Assembly (NCBI GenBank): GCA_016342285.1
Contig: JAEINQ010000014.1
Location: 1-64,000, forward strand
From: Desulfobacterales bacterium
Lineage (GTDB): Bacteria > Desulfobacterota > Desulfobacteria > Desulfobacterales > JAEINQ01
Length of the DNA stretch: 64,000 nt
Direction of reading: 5' to 3'
Shown piece after piece: positions 41,696 to 51,791 of this stretch. Below the pieces are notes generated by a model. It did no database searches. It was not told the DNA's origin and saw only the letters and a program-made list of their open reading frames with translations. Within the stretch, counting starts at the first letter, position 1. The number at the start of each line of letters is the position of its first letter. The translations under genes and the position numbers were made by a program.

Positions 41696-42679
41696 TTAAA
41701 CACCTCCAAACGGTCGGGGGATGGTCCACCGGTTGATTAGCGGGGTCAGCGCGTTCATGAACAGTACGGCAAACATGACCCCTTCGGGATATCCGCTGAA
41801 CAGTCGCAGCACCATGACCAGCGTTCCGCAGCCGGCACCAAAGATCCATTTGCCCCGCGGCGTAAGGGGGCTGGTGACCGGATCGGTGGCAATGAAAAAG
41901 GCCCCGAAGAGCATGGCTCCGCCCGCCAGGTGGTGGAGCACGGTCCAGGGGGCTGACAGATCGGCGAGGTTGGCCACACCGCCGATCACCCCGGCGGCCA
42001 TGAGCATGCCGGCGGGAATCTCCCATGAGGCCACGCGCCGGAAACAGAGATAGAGCCCGCCCAGCAGGCAGGCCAGGGCGCTGGTTTCCCCCAACGACCC
42101 GTTGACGTGACCCCAGAAAAGCGGACCCAGGGCCGTGCCGATACCGGACTGCTTGTATGCGGTCAGGGGGGTGGCCTGGCTGAGAATGTCCACCCCGCCG
42201 GTGGCCTGGATATAGCCCGAGGCGGCCAGGCTTCCGGCAAAGGAGATCATCACAAAGGCCCGGCCCACCATGGCTGGGTTGAAGATGTTCATGCCGAGCC
42301 CGCCGAAGACCATTTTTCCGATGCCCATGGCCACCATGGCCCCGATGACGCCGATGTACCAGGGGGCTGTGGCCGGCAGGGAGAGGCCGAGAATGACACC
42401 GGTGATGACCGCGGACAGATCTCCGATGCTCAACGGTTTTCCCCGCATGCGGGTCAAGACCAGTTCCGCCGCCAGACAGGTCACCACGCAAATCAGCAGC
42501 TGCTTTACGGCAAGCCACCTGAATAGGGTGATGGCCGCAACAACCACGGGGATCAGGGCAATGAGCACGTCGCGCATCATTCCCTGGGTGGTCATGGCCA
42601 TGTTGAACACATGGGGCGATGGGGCCACATGAATCTGGGGCATTGACGGTCTGCTTTCGGTTTTCTGTTTGACTTTCAT
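41696..42679 (-). CDS. rnfD: Rnf complex FMN-binding membrane subunit RnfD
   Basis: A 327-residue membrane subunit. The start at 42679 overlaps the rnfC stop by four bases (ATGA) and is preferred to the longer frame to 42772. HVAPSPHVFNMAMTTQGMMRDV is the typical N-terminus, followed by many helices including MNIFNPAMVGRAFVMISFAG. The flavinylation motif is visible as ILSQATPLTAYKQ (S-x-A-T-P-L), the threonine being the predicted FMN-phosphothreonine. It is part of the ion-translocating core. Confidence 0.95.
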   Translation of the reverse strand: MKVKQKTESRPSMPQIHVAPSPHVFNMAMTTQGMMRDVLIALIPVVVAAITLFRWLAVKQLLICVVTCLAAELVLTRMRGKPLSIGDLSAVITGVILGLSLPATAPWYIGVIGAMVAMGIGKMVFGGLGMNIFNPAMVGRAFVMISFAGSLAASGYIQATGGVDILSQATPLTAYKQSGIGTALGPLFWGHVNGSLGETSALACLLGGLYLCFRRVASWEIPAGMLMAAGVIGGVANLADLSAPWTVLHHLAGGAMLFGAFFIATDPVTSPLTPRGKWIFGAGCGTLVMVLRLFSGYPEGVMFAVLFMNALTPLINRWTIPRPFGGV

Positions 42680-44067
42680 TTTCTCGCTTCTGCCGCGATC
42701 AGGGCTTTTCCGGTTCGAATGAGCTGCACCAGGGGAAGTCCCGCCGGGCAAATATAGGAGCAGGACCCGCATTCGAAACAGGCCATGATGTTATACGTTC
42801 GGGCCAGGTTGAGCTGATTGAGCCGGGAGGCCATGGCTATCTTGGTCGGCACCAGATTCATGGGGCAGACGTCCACGCACCGGCCACACCGGACGCAGAC
42901 GGTCTGGTCCACGTGCCGGATTTCTTCGTGGGTCAAAACGGTGATACCGCTGGTCCCTTTGGTGACCGGAATGTCGGGGTTGGTAAAGGCAAATCCCATC
43001 ATGGGGCCGCCGGCGATCATGCGCGCGGCGGTTTTTCGAAGCCCGCCGCAAAAGTCGATGAGTTCGCCCATGGCAATGCCCATGGGGACCAGCAGGTTCT
43101 TGGGCTGGACGATGCCGCCTCCGGTGACACTGACCACCCGGTGGGTCAGGGGAAGGCCGCGCATGACCCCCCGGGCCACGCTGGTTACCGTGGCCACGTT
43201 GCTCATGGCCACGCCGATATCCGAAGGGAGCCCCCCCAGGGGAACCTCTTTGCCAAGCACCGCCTTGATCAGGTGTTTTTCGCTTCCCTGGGGGTATTTG
43301 GTCTTGAGCAGGGCGATGTGGATGCCGGCACCGGATGCGGTCCGGCGAAGGGCGGCCACGGCTTCCAACTTGTTGTCCTCAATGCCGATATAGGTCTTTT
43401 TGGCCCCCACGGCCCGGGCTGCCAGCAAGGCTCCGGCGACCACCGCCTCGGGGGCCTCCACCATAAGCCGGTAATCGGTGGTCAGGTACGGTTCGCACTC
43501 GCAGCCGTTGACCATCAGGGTGTGGATCGGCTTCTGGTCGTTGGGGCTGATCTTGACATGGGTGGGAAAGGCCGCGCCGCCGAGGCCCACGATGCCCGCA
43601 TCATGAATGGCCTCGGTGATCGTTTCCGGCGCCATGGCCTGGTAGGACTTTTGGGGCCATTTCCCGCCAAAGAGCTGGTCCCACAAGGCCTGGCCGGAAA
43701 CCTGGTCCCCTTCGGTCTTGATGGCAATGGCCTGAAGGTGCCGGCCATTGGCCAGGGTGACCGTTTCCATTTTTTGAACAACGCCTGAAACCGGGGCGTG
43801 CAGGGAGGCGGAGATAAAGGCTTCGCCCTTGCCGATCATCTCCCCGAAAACCACCGACTGTCTGGCCTTGACCAGCGGGGTGCACGGCCCGCCGATATGC
43901 TGGAGCAGGGGCAGGACCACCTTTTTCGGCGGGGGCATGATTTCGATGGGCGAATCGGCCGCAAACGCCTTTTGCTCCGGCGGGTGGACCCCGTGGGCAA
44001 AGGTGCCCCGGCCGGGGAAACTGCCGGTCATATCGTAATCTTTGAACCGTTTTTTAAGTAAGGCCAT
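42676..44067 (-). CDS. rnfC: Rnf complex NADH/FMN-binding subunit RnfC
   Basis: A 463-residue peripheral subunit that reacts with NAD(H). GTFAHGVHPPEQKAFAADSP is the standard N-terminus, GIVGLGGAAFPTHVK is the nucleotide/FMN region, and two C-terminal [4Fe-4S] motifs are present (CVRCGRCVDVCPMNLVP and CFECGSCSYICPAGLPL). It is first in the operon rnfCDGEAB, the order found in anaerobes such as acetogens and many Desulfobacterota. No multihaem cytochrome gene lies nearby, unlike in methanogens and some sulfate reducers. A 16-bp palindrome lies 116 bp upstream. Confidence 0.96.
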   Translation of the reverse strand: MALLKKRFKDYDMTGSFPGRGTFAHGVHPPEQKAFAADSPIEIMPPPKKVVLPLLQHIGGPCTPLVKARQSVVFGEMIGKGEAFISASLHAPVSGVVQKMETVTLANGRHLQAIAIKTEGDQVSGQALWDQLFGGKWPQKSYQAMAPETITEAIHDAGIVGLGGAAFPTHVKISPNDQKPIHTLMVNGCECEPYLTTDYRLMVEAPEAVVAGALLAARAVGAKKTYIGIEDNKLEAVAALRRTASGAGIHIALLKTKYPQGSEKHLIKAVLGKEVPLGGLPSDIGVAMSNVATVTSVARGVMRGLPLTHRVVSVTGGGIVQPKNLLVPMGIAMGELIDFCGGLRKTAARMIAGGPMMGFAFTNPDIPVTKGTSGITVLTHEEIRHVDQTVCVRCGRCVDVCPMNLVPTKIAMASRLNQLNLARTYNIMACFECGSCSYICPAGLPLVQLIRTGKALIAAEARK

Positions 44068-44182
44068 GATCCGTTGTGCTCTTTTTTATTTGTGTCGGAC
44101 GGCTACCAGGGGTGCCGGACCATGCATGGGTCCGTTGCAGCCATCTTTTCGCCGGATCGTGCCCCGGATCGCGTTCCCTGTC

Positions 44183-44198
44183 ATTGACTTAAGTCAAT
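44183..44198. promoter_or_regulatory. Perfect 16-bp palindrome, candidate FNR/HcpR-type operator
   Basis: ATTGACTTAAGTCAAT is a perfect palindrome of the form TTGAC-N4-GTCAA, the pattern bound by CRP/FNR-family regulators (FNR: TTGAT-N4-ATCAA; HcpR-like proteins of sulfate reducers: TTGAC-N4-GTCAA type). It lies between the divergent rnfC (start 44067) and peptide-binding protein (start 44646) genes. The rest of this 578-bp gap shows only a small stem ACCGG-AAGATT-CCGGT at 44589-44604. Confidence 0.55.
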
Positions 44199-44645
44199 AC
44201 GCCATTGAACCCCTTAACAAAGGCTTGGACGAGAATCAAATAGGAACTGAAATTAATAAATAAATCGAGATCATCCGCCGGCAATCAACCCCGGATCCCA
44301 TGGCATTTTGGATCTGCCCCACCGCCGATTCGTATCGGGCCTTCGGCCTTGCCGCAAGATCGGCCCACCGGTCGGGAGCCGCCAGTTGATGATGTGGCTG
44401 CAAAAGAGCTAAAAAACAGCTTGCGCTGATCTCGGACCTTGTGATTTAATCGATGAATTCATGATGCCTGCTAAGAACACAACCCTTTGCGGTCCCTTGA
44501 ACACCTTCCTTCCTGGCGAGGTGGCGGCCGTTTCTCACCCATTAACGCATCAGAAAAAAAAGACAAAGCAAAGAATCTCATTCTTGGACCGGAAGATTCC
44601 GGTTTGCCCCGTCAAATTCACATGAAACCAAAAGGAGGCGAGGAA

Positions 44646-46253
44646 ATGTTGAGAAAAGTCAGTGTGCTCTTGATTGGTGCGATTTTCCTGTTCACCGGCC
44701 TGGCCGTTGCGGCGTCCCCCAAATCGGGCGGGACCCTGGTTTTCGGCCGGGGGGGCGACTCCGTCGGGCTCGACGCAGCCTATGAAACCGACGGCAATTC
44801 ATTCATGATTTGCGATAATATCTTCGAGGCCTTGGTGGCTTACGCCGATGAGTCCACGGCCCTGGAACCCGGCCTGGCCAAGTCCTGGGATATTTCCGCG
44901 GACGGCAAGACCTACACCTTCCACCTGCGAAAAGGCGTTAAGTTTCACGACGGCACCCCGTTTAACGCCGATGCCGTGGTCTTTTCCATCGGCCGCATGA
45001 TGAAGGACCGCAAGGTCAAATTTTTCGGCAAACCGCTGGTGATACCGGCTCAGGAGCGGACCCCCGAGTACTGGGTCTCCATGGAAATGGACGACACCAT
45101 TGATTCCATCGAGGCCAAGGACGACACCACGGTGGTCTTCAACTTAAAGCGGGTCGAGGCTCCCTTCCTGGCCAATATGGGGATGGATTTTGCCGATATC
45201 ATCAGCCCGACGGCATTCATGAAAAACCCCAAAGAGTTTATCAGAATGCCCGTGGGCACCGGACCGTTCAAATTCGTCAGGTGGGTCAGGGACGATCGGA
45301 TCATCCTGGAGAAAAACAAGAACTACTGGGATAAAAAAGGCGGACCTTATCTGGACAAGCTGATCTTCCGTTCCATTCCGGAAAACTCGGTCCGGTTTCT
45401 CGAGCTCAAGACCGGCAATATCAACATCTGTCAGTTCCCCAATCCGGCTGATATCCCCATGGCCAGAAAAGACAAGGCCCTTAAGCTGTTCACCCAGCCC
45501 GGGATGAACATCGGCTACCTCTCCTTCAATCACACCAAGAAGCTGTGGCAGGACGTTAACCTGAGAAAGGCCATTGCCCACGCCATCAACCGTAAGGCCA
45601 TTGTGGACAACATTTACCAGGGCATGGGCCAGGTGGCCAAAAACCCCATTCCGCCCACCATGTGGGGGTATAACAACGACGTTCCCGGATTCAAGTATGA
45701 TCCTGAGCTGGCCAAATCCTACCTGGCCAAGGCCGGTTATCCTGAAGGCAAGGGGCTGCCCGAGATCACCCTCTGGTCCATGCCGGTACCGCGCCCCTAT
45801 AACCCCGAGGGGCTCAAGGTCGGTGTGGCCATGCTCTCGGACCTGGCCAAGGTTGGCATCAGCGCCCGGATCGTCAGCTACGACTGGGGGACCTACCTCA
45901 AACGTCAGCGCGATCAGCCCGATGACATGGATCTGTTCCAGCTCGGATGGACCGGCGACAATGGCGATCCGGACAACTTTCTGGCCGTGCTCTTTGACGG
46001 GCTGGCCTCTTCTTCCATCCGGACCCAGTGGAAAAACGAAGCGTACCATGGCTATATGCTCGCTGGAAAACAGACGGTGGACCAGGACAAGCGGGCCGAC
46101 ATCTACAAGAAGGCCCTTCAGCTCATTTACGACGAGTGTGCGGTGATCAGCATTGCCCATTCCACGGTGATCTGGCCAGCCACCAAAAACGTGATGAACT
46201 TCAAACTGCATCCCACGGCCTCGGTCCGGATGAAGGACGTCTGGCTGAAATAG
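44646..46253 (+). CDS. ABC transporter substrate-binding protein, peptide/opine family (SBP_bac_5)
   Basis: A 535-residue periplasmic binding protein (DppA/OppA/NikA superfamily). The ATG at 44646 follows AAAAGGAGGCGAGG and gives a Sec signal ending in AVAASPKS. The mature part opens GGTLVFGRGGDSVGLDAAY and shows family motifs LAKSWDISADGKTYTFHLRKGVKFHDGTP, VGTGPFKFVRW and RKAIAHAINRKAIV. It delivers a peptide-like ligand to the permease encoded downstream. A strong hairpin (46262-46294) separates it from the permease genes, a usual device to express the binding protein in excess. Confidence 0.93.
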   Translation: MLRKVSVLLIGAIFLFTGLAVAASPKSGGTLVFGRGGDSVGLDAAYETDGNSFMICDNIFEALVAYADESTALEPGLAKSWDISADGKTYTFHLRKGVKFHDGTPFNADAVVFSIGRMMKDRKVKFFGKPLVIPAQERTPEYWVSMEMDDTIDSIEAKDDTTVVFNLKRVEAPFLANMGMDFADIISPTAFMKNPKEFIRMPVGTGPFKFVRWVRDDRIILEKNKNYWDKKGGPYLDKLIFRSIPENSVRFLELKTGNINICQFPNPADIPMARKDKALKLFTQPGMNIGYLSFNHTKKLWQDVNLRKAIAHAINRKAIVDNIYQGMGQVAKNPIPPTMWGYNNDVPGFKYDPELAKSYLAKAGYPEGKGLPEITLWSMPVPRPYNPEGLKVGVAMLSDLAKVGISARIVSYDWGTYLKRQRDQPDDMDLFQLGWTGDNGDPDNFLAVLFDGLASSSIRTQWKNEAYHGYMLAGKQTVDQDKRADIYKKALQLIYDECAVISIAHSTVIWPATKNVMNFKLHPTASVRMKDVWLK

Positions 46254-46261
46254 GAATCGAG

Positions 46262-46294
46262 CGGGCAAAGGGCCGGAAAACGGCCCTTTGCCCG
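46262..46294 (+). terminator. Strong intra-operon hairpin downstream of the binding-protein gene
   Basis: CGGGCAAAGGGCCG-GAAAA-CGGCCCTTTGCCCG, a perfect 14-bp stem with a 5-base loop, followed by TGTGTTTTGTTTTT. It is either a partial terminator or an mRNA-stabilising hairpin between the binding-protein and permease genes. Confidence 0.85.
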
Positions 46295-46389
46295 TGTGTT
46301 TTGTTTTTGGTATTTGGTGTTTGGTGTCGCTCCGGGGGACCCGCTTTGTGACACCCTTTGTCAAAACACGAACGCAGACGGAATCGTAA

Positions 46390-47394
46390 ATGCTGGCTTA
46401 TTTCATTCGACGGGTGATGATTCTGATTCCCACCCTGCTGGGGGTTTCGATCATCGTGTTTCTCATGCTGCGCATGACGCCGGGGGATCCGGCCGAGCTG
46501 TTGCTCGGTGAACGGGCCACGGAGGAAGCGCTCCATGAAATCCGCGAACACCTGGGGCTCAACGAACCGCTCCATGTCCAGTACGGCCTGTTTTTGAAGC
46601 GGCTCATGAAAGGGGATTTGGGCGAGACCATCTGGACCCGGCAGAAGGTCTGGGTGGAGATCAAGCACCGGTTTCCCGCCACCATCGAGCTCTCCATCAT
46701 CGCTCTGGGGCTCAGTTGCTTTTTCGGCGTTCTTTTGGGCATCATCTCCGCCACCCGGCAGTACAGCGTCTTTGACTATTTAAGCATGCTCGGCGCCCTG
46801 GCCGGCGTCAGCATGCCGATCTTCTGGCTCGGCCTGGTCTTCATGCTGATCTTTTCCGTGAACCTGGGATGGCTGCCCCTGTCCGCCCGGTTGAGTATTC
46901 ATATCGACCTGGAGGTCATCACCAATTTCTACATTCTCGATTCCATTTTGACCCGGAACTGGGAGGCCCTTCGAGATGTCATCTGGCACCTCATCATGCC
47001 GGCCGTGACCCTGAGCACCATCCCCACGGCCATCGTCGCCCGGATGACCCGTTCGTCCATGCTGGAAGTGTTGCGCCAGGACTATATCAAGACGGCCAAG
47101 GCCAAGGGGCTGTCCAATTTCATGGTGACTTTCAAGCATGCCCTGAGAAACGCCCTGATTCCGGTGGTGACCACCATCGGGCTCCAGTTCGGCATCCTTA
47201 TGGGCGGCGCCATCCTCACCGAATCGATCTTTGCCTGGCCCGGGGTCGGCAAGTGGATGTACGACGCGGTCATGCAACGCGACTATATGGTGATTCAGGG
47301 GGGCACCTTGTTCATCGCCACCATTTTTGTGGTGATCAACCTGATGGTGGATGTGCTCTACGCCGTCATCAATCCGCGGATCAGCGTGCAGTAA
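46390..47394 (+). CDS. ABC transporter permease, DppB family
   Basis: A 334-residue inner-membrane permease with six predicted helices. MLAYFIRRVMILIPTLLGVSIIVF is the standard DppB/OppB N-terminus; PGDPAELLLGERATEEA and the EAA-type loop (YIKTAKAKGLSNFMVTFKHALRNALIP) that contacts the ATPases are present. It forms the transmembrane channel with the next gene product. Confidence 0.94.
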   Translation: MLAYFIRRVMILIPTLLGVSIIVFLMLRMTPGDPAELLLGERATEEALHEIREHLGLNEPLHVQYGLFLKRLMKGDLGETIWTRQKVWVEIKHRFPATIELSIIALGLSCFFGVLLGIISATRQYSVFDYLSMLGALAGVSMPIFWLGLVFMLIFSVNLGWLPLSARLSIHIDLEVITNFYILDSILTRNWEALRDVIWHLIMPAVTLSTIPTAIVARMTRSSMLEVLRQDYIKTAKAKGLSNFMVTFKHALRNALIPVVTTIGLQFGILMGGAILTESIFAWPGVGKWMYDAVMQRDYMVIQGGTLFIATIFVVINLMVDVLYAVINPRISVQ

Positions 47395-47422
47395 AACCAA
47401 TATAAGCCTTCAGCGATCCCTT

Positions 47423-48316
47423 ATGGAAAAAGGAACAGCGAAAAATAGTCCCGAAATCCGGCACCCCATGCTGGAGCAACTCAGCCAGTTGTGGCGCAAC
47501 AAGACCGCCGTGGCCGGACTGATCATCATCACCATCTTCGTGCTCACGGCGATTTTTGCGCCGGTCATCAGCCCCCACAACCCGGTGGAAACCAGCCTCT
47601 ACGACCAGCTCAAACCGCCGGTGTGGCACGAAACCGGCGCCTGGAAAAACATTCTCGGGACCGATGACCTGGGGCGGGACATTCTCTCCAGGCTTATTTA
47701 CGGTGCCCGGATCTCCCTGCTGGTGGCCGTGGTCAGCGTGGGCCTTGCCTTTATGCTGGGGACTTTCCTCGGCTGTGTGTCCGGGTATTATAAGGGATGG
47801 AAGGATTCGTTGATCATGCGGATCATGGACATCATCCTGGCCTTTCCCTATATCCTGCTGGCCATCGTGATTGTGGCCTACCTCGGCCCGAACCTGAGAA
47901 ACGCCATGATTGCCATCGGCATCACCTATGTGCCGCGGTTTGCCCGGATCGTGCGCGGCAGTGTGCTGGAAGAATGCGAAAAGGACTATGTGACCGCGGC
48001 CCGGGCCATCGGCGCCCGGGACTGGCGGATTCTGTTTGTTACCATTTTACCCAATTGCCTCGGCCCGCTCATCGTCCAGACCACCCTCGGTTTTGCCTCG
48101 GCCATTCTGGATGCGGCGGCCCTGAGTTTTCTCAGCCTGGGGGCACAGCCGCCCACGCCGGAGTGGGGCGCCATGATTGCCCAGAGCCGGGCACTGATTC
48201 TTCGGGCCTCCTGGGTGATGACCTTTCCCGGTCTCGCGATCCTTTTTGCCGTGCTCGGGTTCAACCTGCTCGGCGACGGGCTCAGAGACGCCCTCGACCC
48301 GCGCCTGAGGGACTGA
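47423..48316 (+). CDS. ABC transporter permease, DppC family
   Basis: A 297-residue permease started at the ATG at 47423, 28 bases after dppB-like gene; the frame opens earlier at 47351 inside that gene, which is rejected. It has the N-terminal cytoplasmic tail, [25 protein letters not shown], the DppC signature [22 protein letters not shown], and the ATPase-contact loop [17 protein letters not shown]. Partner of the DppB-like subunit. Confidence 0.94.
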   Translation: MEKGTAKNSPEIRHPMLEQLSQLWRNKTAVAGLIIITIFVLTAIFAPVISPHNPVETSLYDQLKPPVWHETGAWKNILGTDDLGRDILSRLIYGARISLLVAVVSVGLAFMLGTFLGCVSGYYKGWKDSLIMRIMDIILAFPYILLAIVIVAYLGPNLRNAMIAIGITYVPRFARIVRGSVLEECEKDYVTAARAIGARDWRILFVTILPNCLGPLIVQTTLGFASAILDAAALSFLSLGAQPPTPEWGAMIAQSRALILRASWVMTFPGLAILFAVLGFNLLGDGLRDALDPRLRD

Positions 48317-48368
48317 CAGCGCGACCTCATTTTTGCCGGTGCGTTCCCGGGGGACCCTGGAACAGACT

Positions 48369-49346
48369 ATGGAAAACGACAAACTGCTGGAAATCAACAA
48401 CCTGGAGACCCATTTTTTTGTGCGCGGCCATGTGGCCCGGGCCGTGGACGATGTCAGTTTTGCCATCGAACCGGGTCAGACCCTGGGCCTGGTGGGCGAG
48501 TCGGGTTGCGGCAAAAGCGTGACCGCTCACTCGATCATCCAGCTGATTCCGGACCCGCCGGGAAAGATCGTGGGGGGCCGGATCCTCTTTGACGGAGACG
48601 ACCTGCTCACCTATTCCGAAGCCCGGATGCGAAAGATTCGGGGCAACGCCATCTCCATGATTTTCCAGGAGCCGATGACTTCCCTGAACCCGGTGTTCAC
48701 CGTGGGCAACCAGGTGGGGGAGGTGATCCGGCTCCACAAGCGCCTTTCCCGCCAGGAAACCCGGGACCGGGTGGTGGATGTGTTCAAACTGGTGGGCATT
48801 CCGGCACCGGAAAGCCGGCTGGCCGACTATCCCCACCAGTTGAGTGGCGGCATGCGCCAGCGGGTGATGATCGCCATGGCCCTTGCCTGCAACCCCCGGC
48901 TGATGATTGCCGATGAGCCGACAACCGCCCTGGACGTGACCATCCAGGCCCAGATCCTCGATCTGATGAACACGCTCAAGACCGAGACCGGCGCGGCCAT
49001 TTTGTTTATCACCCATGACCTGGGGGTGATCGCCGAGATGGCCCAGAACGTGGCGGTGATGTATGCCGGCAAGATGATGGAGTTTGCCGACGTCAAGACC
49101 CTTTTTGCCAACCCCAAACACCCCTACACCGTCGGCTTGCTCCAGTCGATTCCGGTGCTCGGTCGGGAGACTGCCGACGGTCGGCTCAACACCATCTCCG
49201 GAACCGTTCCATCCCTGTTCAACCTGCCCACGGGCTGCCTGTTCAGCGATCGGTGCGATGATGTCTTTGACGACTGCCGTCGGGTCCGGCCGGAGATGTG
49301 CGACCTGGGGGGCAACCATTTGGTACGGTGCTTGAAATATGCCTGA
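48369..49346 (+). CDS. ABC transporter ATPase, DppD family
   Basis: A 325-residue ATPase. Walker A GESGCGKS, signature [15 protein letters not shown] and Walker [13 protein letters not shown] are intact. The C-terminal oligopeptide-transporter extension contains the cysteine cluster [14 protein letters not shown], which in related proteins can bind an iron-sulfur cluster. The ATG at 48369 is taken as start. It overlaps the next ATPase gene by eight bases. Confidence 0.94.
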   Translation: MENDKLLEINNLETHFFVRGHVARAVDDVSFAIEPGQTLGLVGESGCGKSVTAHSIIQLIPDPPGKIVGGRILFDGDDLLTYSEARMRKIRGNAISMIFQEPMTSLNPVFTVGNQVGEVIRLHKRLSRQETRDRVVDVFKLVGIPAPESRLADYPHQLSGGMRQRVMIAMALACNPRLMIADEPTTALDVTIQAQILDLMNTLKTETGAAILFITHDLGVIAEMAQNVAVMYAGKMMEFADVKTLFANPKHPYTVGLLQSIPVLGRETADGRLNTISGTVPSLFNLPTGCLFSDRCDDVFDDCRRVRPEMCDLGGNHLVRCLKYA

Positions 49347-50331
49347 TAACCAGAGCCCAAAACCCCTTCTCGACGTGCGACATATCGTCAAGCACTTCCC
49401 CATCCTGGGCGGTGTGATGATGAAGCAGGTCGCATCGGTACGTGCGGTTGACGATGTGACCCTGACCATCAACCGGGGCGAGACCCTGGGGCTGGTGGGC
49501 GAGTCGGGCTGCGGGAAGACCACCTTTGGCCGGGTCATTCTCCGGCTCGAAGAGCCGACTTCCGGCGAGATCTATTTTGAGGGTCAGGACCTGTTGAAAT
49601 GTTCGCCCCTGGAGATGAGGGCCCTTCGAAAGAGAATGCAGATCATTTTCCAGGACCCGTTTTCTTCCCTCAACCCGCGAAAGCCCGTGTCTCAAATCAT
49701 CGGCGAGCCGCTGTTGGTGCACGGCATTAAAAATCGCAGCCAGCGTGAGGCGCGGGTGCTCGAACTGCTCCGGGTCGTGGGGATGGGAAAGGAGCACATG
49801 CGCCGCTACCCCCACCAGTTCTCCGGGGGGCAGCGCCAGCGCATCGGCGTGGCCCGGGCACTGGCCCTAAACCCCGATCTGATCATCTGCGATGAGGCGG
49901 TGTCGGCGCTGGACGTGTCGATCCAGGCCCAGGTTATCAATCTGCTCGAGGACCTTCAGGCGGAATTCGACCTGACCTATCTGTTTATCTCCCATGACCT
50001 GTCGGTGGTGGAGCATGTGAGCGACCGGGTGGCGGTGATGTACCTGGGAAAAATTGTGGAACTGGCCGACAGCCGGACCCTGTACCGCTCCCCCCTTCAC
50101 CCGTATACCCAGGCCCTGCTCTCCGCTTCACCGGTGCCCGACCCCACCATTGCCCGCAAGCGGTTGATCCTCAAAGGCGACGTGCCCAGCCCCATCGATC
50201 CTCCGCCCGGTTGCCGGTTTCATACCCGGTGCCTCCATGCCGAACCGCGCTGCAGGGAAGAGATTCCAGAACTGATTGCCCACGCCGACTCCCAGGTGGC
50301 CTGCCACGGCGTGGAGGAGGGGCGGTTGTAG
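49339..50331 (+). CDS. ABC transporter ATPase, DppF family
   Basis: A 330-residue ATPase partner. Walker [10 protein letters not shown], signature [15 protein letters not shown], and Walker [15 protein letters not shown] (Glu-Ala replaces the commoner Glu-Pro). The C-terminal segment [15 protein letters not shown] is the family cysteine motif. It overlaps the preceding ATPase and is followed closely by the peptidase gene. Confidence 0.94.
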   Translation: MPDNQSPKPLLDVRHIVKHFPILGGVMMKQVASVRAVDDVTLTINRGETLGLVGESGCGKTTFGRVILRLEEPTSGEIYFEGQDLLKCSPLEMRALRKRMQIIFQDPFSSLNPRKPVSQIIGEPLLVHGIKNRSQREARVLELLRVVGMGKEHMRRYPHQFSGGQRQRIGVARALALNPDLIICDEAVSALDVSIQAQVINLLEDLQAEFDLTYLFISHDLSVVEHVSDRVAVMYLGKIVELADSRTLYRSPLHPYTQALLSASPVPDPTIARKRLILKGDVPSPIDPPPGCRFHTRCLHAEPRCREEIPELIAHADSQVACHGVEEGRL

Positions 50332-50376
50332 GGGCATGGATTTCAATGGCGAATTGAACAGGAGCGTTGTCGTCCC

Positions 50377-51480
50377 ATGGAAGACCATCATCGTGAAGTA
50401 TTAGACCTGACCCAGGACCTGATCCGGTTCCGGACCACGGCGTCGCGTCCCGGGGAGATCGCCCGGTGCCTCGATTTTGTCACCGCCTACTTAGACGACC
50501 ACGGCATCGGCCATCGCCGTCTGACCCATGATGGCGTGGTTTCCATCCTGGTGCCTTTCGGAGAGGGTTCGCCACGGGTGCTGCTCATGTCCCATCTGGA
50601 TGTGGTCGAAGGGCCCGATGCGATATTTGAGCCGAAAATCATAGGCGACCGGCTCTTTGGCCGGGGCAGTATCGATGACAAATACGCCGTGGCCCTGTCC
50701 CTGGTGCTTTGCCGCCTCCACCGGGAGCAGATGCAAAAGCGTGGCCTTGACCCGGCAACCCTCCCCTTCGGTCTCCTGATCACCAGTGATGAGGAGACTG
50801 GCGGTGAAAGGGGCGCCAAGCCGGCCCTGGAAGCGGTCCGACCCGATTTTTGTATTGCCCTGGACGGCGGCAGCCTGGACCAGATCATCGTCAAGGAAAA
50901 GGGGATTCTCCGGCTCCGGCTGGTCGCCAGGGGCACGGCCGCCCACGGGGCTCGTCCGTGGCTGGGCAAAAACGCCATTGAGGCCCTGATGGTCGACTAC
51001 CGAAACCTAGCGGGGCTGTTTGACGAAACCTCGCCGGACCATTGGCACCGGACCTTAAACCTGGGGATAATCCGCGGCGGCAAGGCGGTCAACCAGGTGC
51101 CGGACCATGCCGAAGCGGTGCTGGATATTCGTTACACGGAAACCGATGCCCCCCGGGATCTGGTGGCGCAGATCCGGGGCAGGGTTTCCAGTGAAGTGAT
51201 CGTGGACGAGATCGAGCCGCTGTTTTACGGTGGTCGTTCACCCTTTCTCGACCTGCTTTTAAGCCTCTCTCCCGACACCATTACCGGCTTTGAGCACGGG
51301 GCCAGCGATGCCCGGTATCTCATGGCCCACGGGGTTCCCGGGATTGTCTGGGGGCCCGACGGCGACCTGAGCCAGCATTCGCCCGAAGAGCACATCAACC
51401 TGCCGAGCCTGGTGGCGCTCTTTGACCGGCTTTCGGCCTTCATGACGGCGGTTTTGGAAGGCGAAGTTGCAGGCCCCTGA
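50377..51480 (+). CDS. M20-family metallopeptidase (ArgE/DapE/PepV type)
   Basis: A 367-residue zinc peptidase/deacylase. The metal-binding histidine is in LLMSHLDVVEGPDAIF, the bridging aspartate in GRGSIDDKYAVALS, and the catalytic glutamate pair in SDEETGGERGAK. A dimerisation domain interrupts the catalytic domain (~180-290). Cytoplasmic. Its position at the end of the peptide-transporter operon, 45 bp after the last ATPase, suggests that it cleaves the imported dipeptide or N-acyl amino acid. Confidence 0.9.
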   Translation: MEDHHREVLDLTQDLIRFRTTASRPGEIARCLDFVTAYLDDHGIGHRRLTHDGVVSILVPFGEGSPRVLLMSHLDVVEGPDAIFEPKIIGDRLFGRGSIDDKYAVALSLVLCRLHREQMQKRGLDPATLPFGLLITSDEETGGERGAKPALEAVRPDFCIALDGGSLDQIIVKEKGILRLRLVARGTAAHGARPWLGKNAIEALMVDYRNLAGLFDETSPDHWHRTLNLGIIRGGKAVNQVPDHAEAVLDIRYTETDAPRDLVAQIRGRVSSEVIVDEIEPLFYGGRSPFLDLLLSLSPDTITGFEHGASDARYLMAHGVPGIVWGPDGDLSQHSPEEHINLPSLVALFDRLSAFMTAVLEGEVAGP

Positions 51481-51529
51481 TTTTCCCATCGCCATCGGCC
51501 CTTCCCAGTGGCGCATTCACGACCGCCAT

Positions 51530-51651
51530 TCTTGATGCTCTCGTAAAAAGTCAGCAACATGCCCACTTTTTTGATTAACCACGAAGGACACGAAGTACAC
51601 GAAGATGAAATCATTGCATATTATTAATGCACCTTCGTGTCCTTCGTGGTG
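51530..51651. repeat. Inverted-repeat element (CCACGAAG family), copy 2
   Basis: CCACGAAGGACACGAAG at the left and CTTCGTGTCCTTCGTGG at the right (51578-51651) are exact inverted repeats around an A/T-rich loop. The left flank (TTGATGCTCTCGTAAAAAGTC) corresponds to the tail of the copy at 32489-32610, inverted. It lies in the 311-bp gap between the peptidase and the metal-efflux genes; nothing else is seen there. Confidence 0.72.
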
Positions 51652-51791
51652 AAAAATGGACTTTTTACGGGTCTGTCATTCTTGACGGCTCCGCAAAAAA
51701 ACCCGATATCTGCGTTACGCGATTCTTTCGTCATGGCAGTAATGTTTTGCCGGGACGCCGGCCGTAGCCGGCGCCCGGGCAGGGGTCGGGG

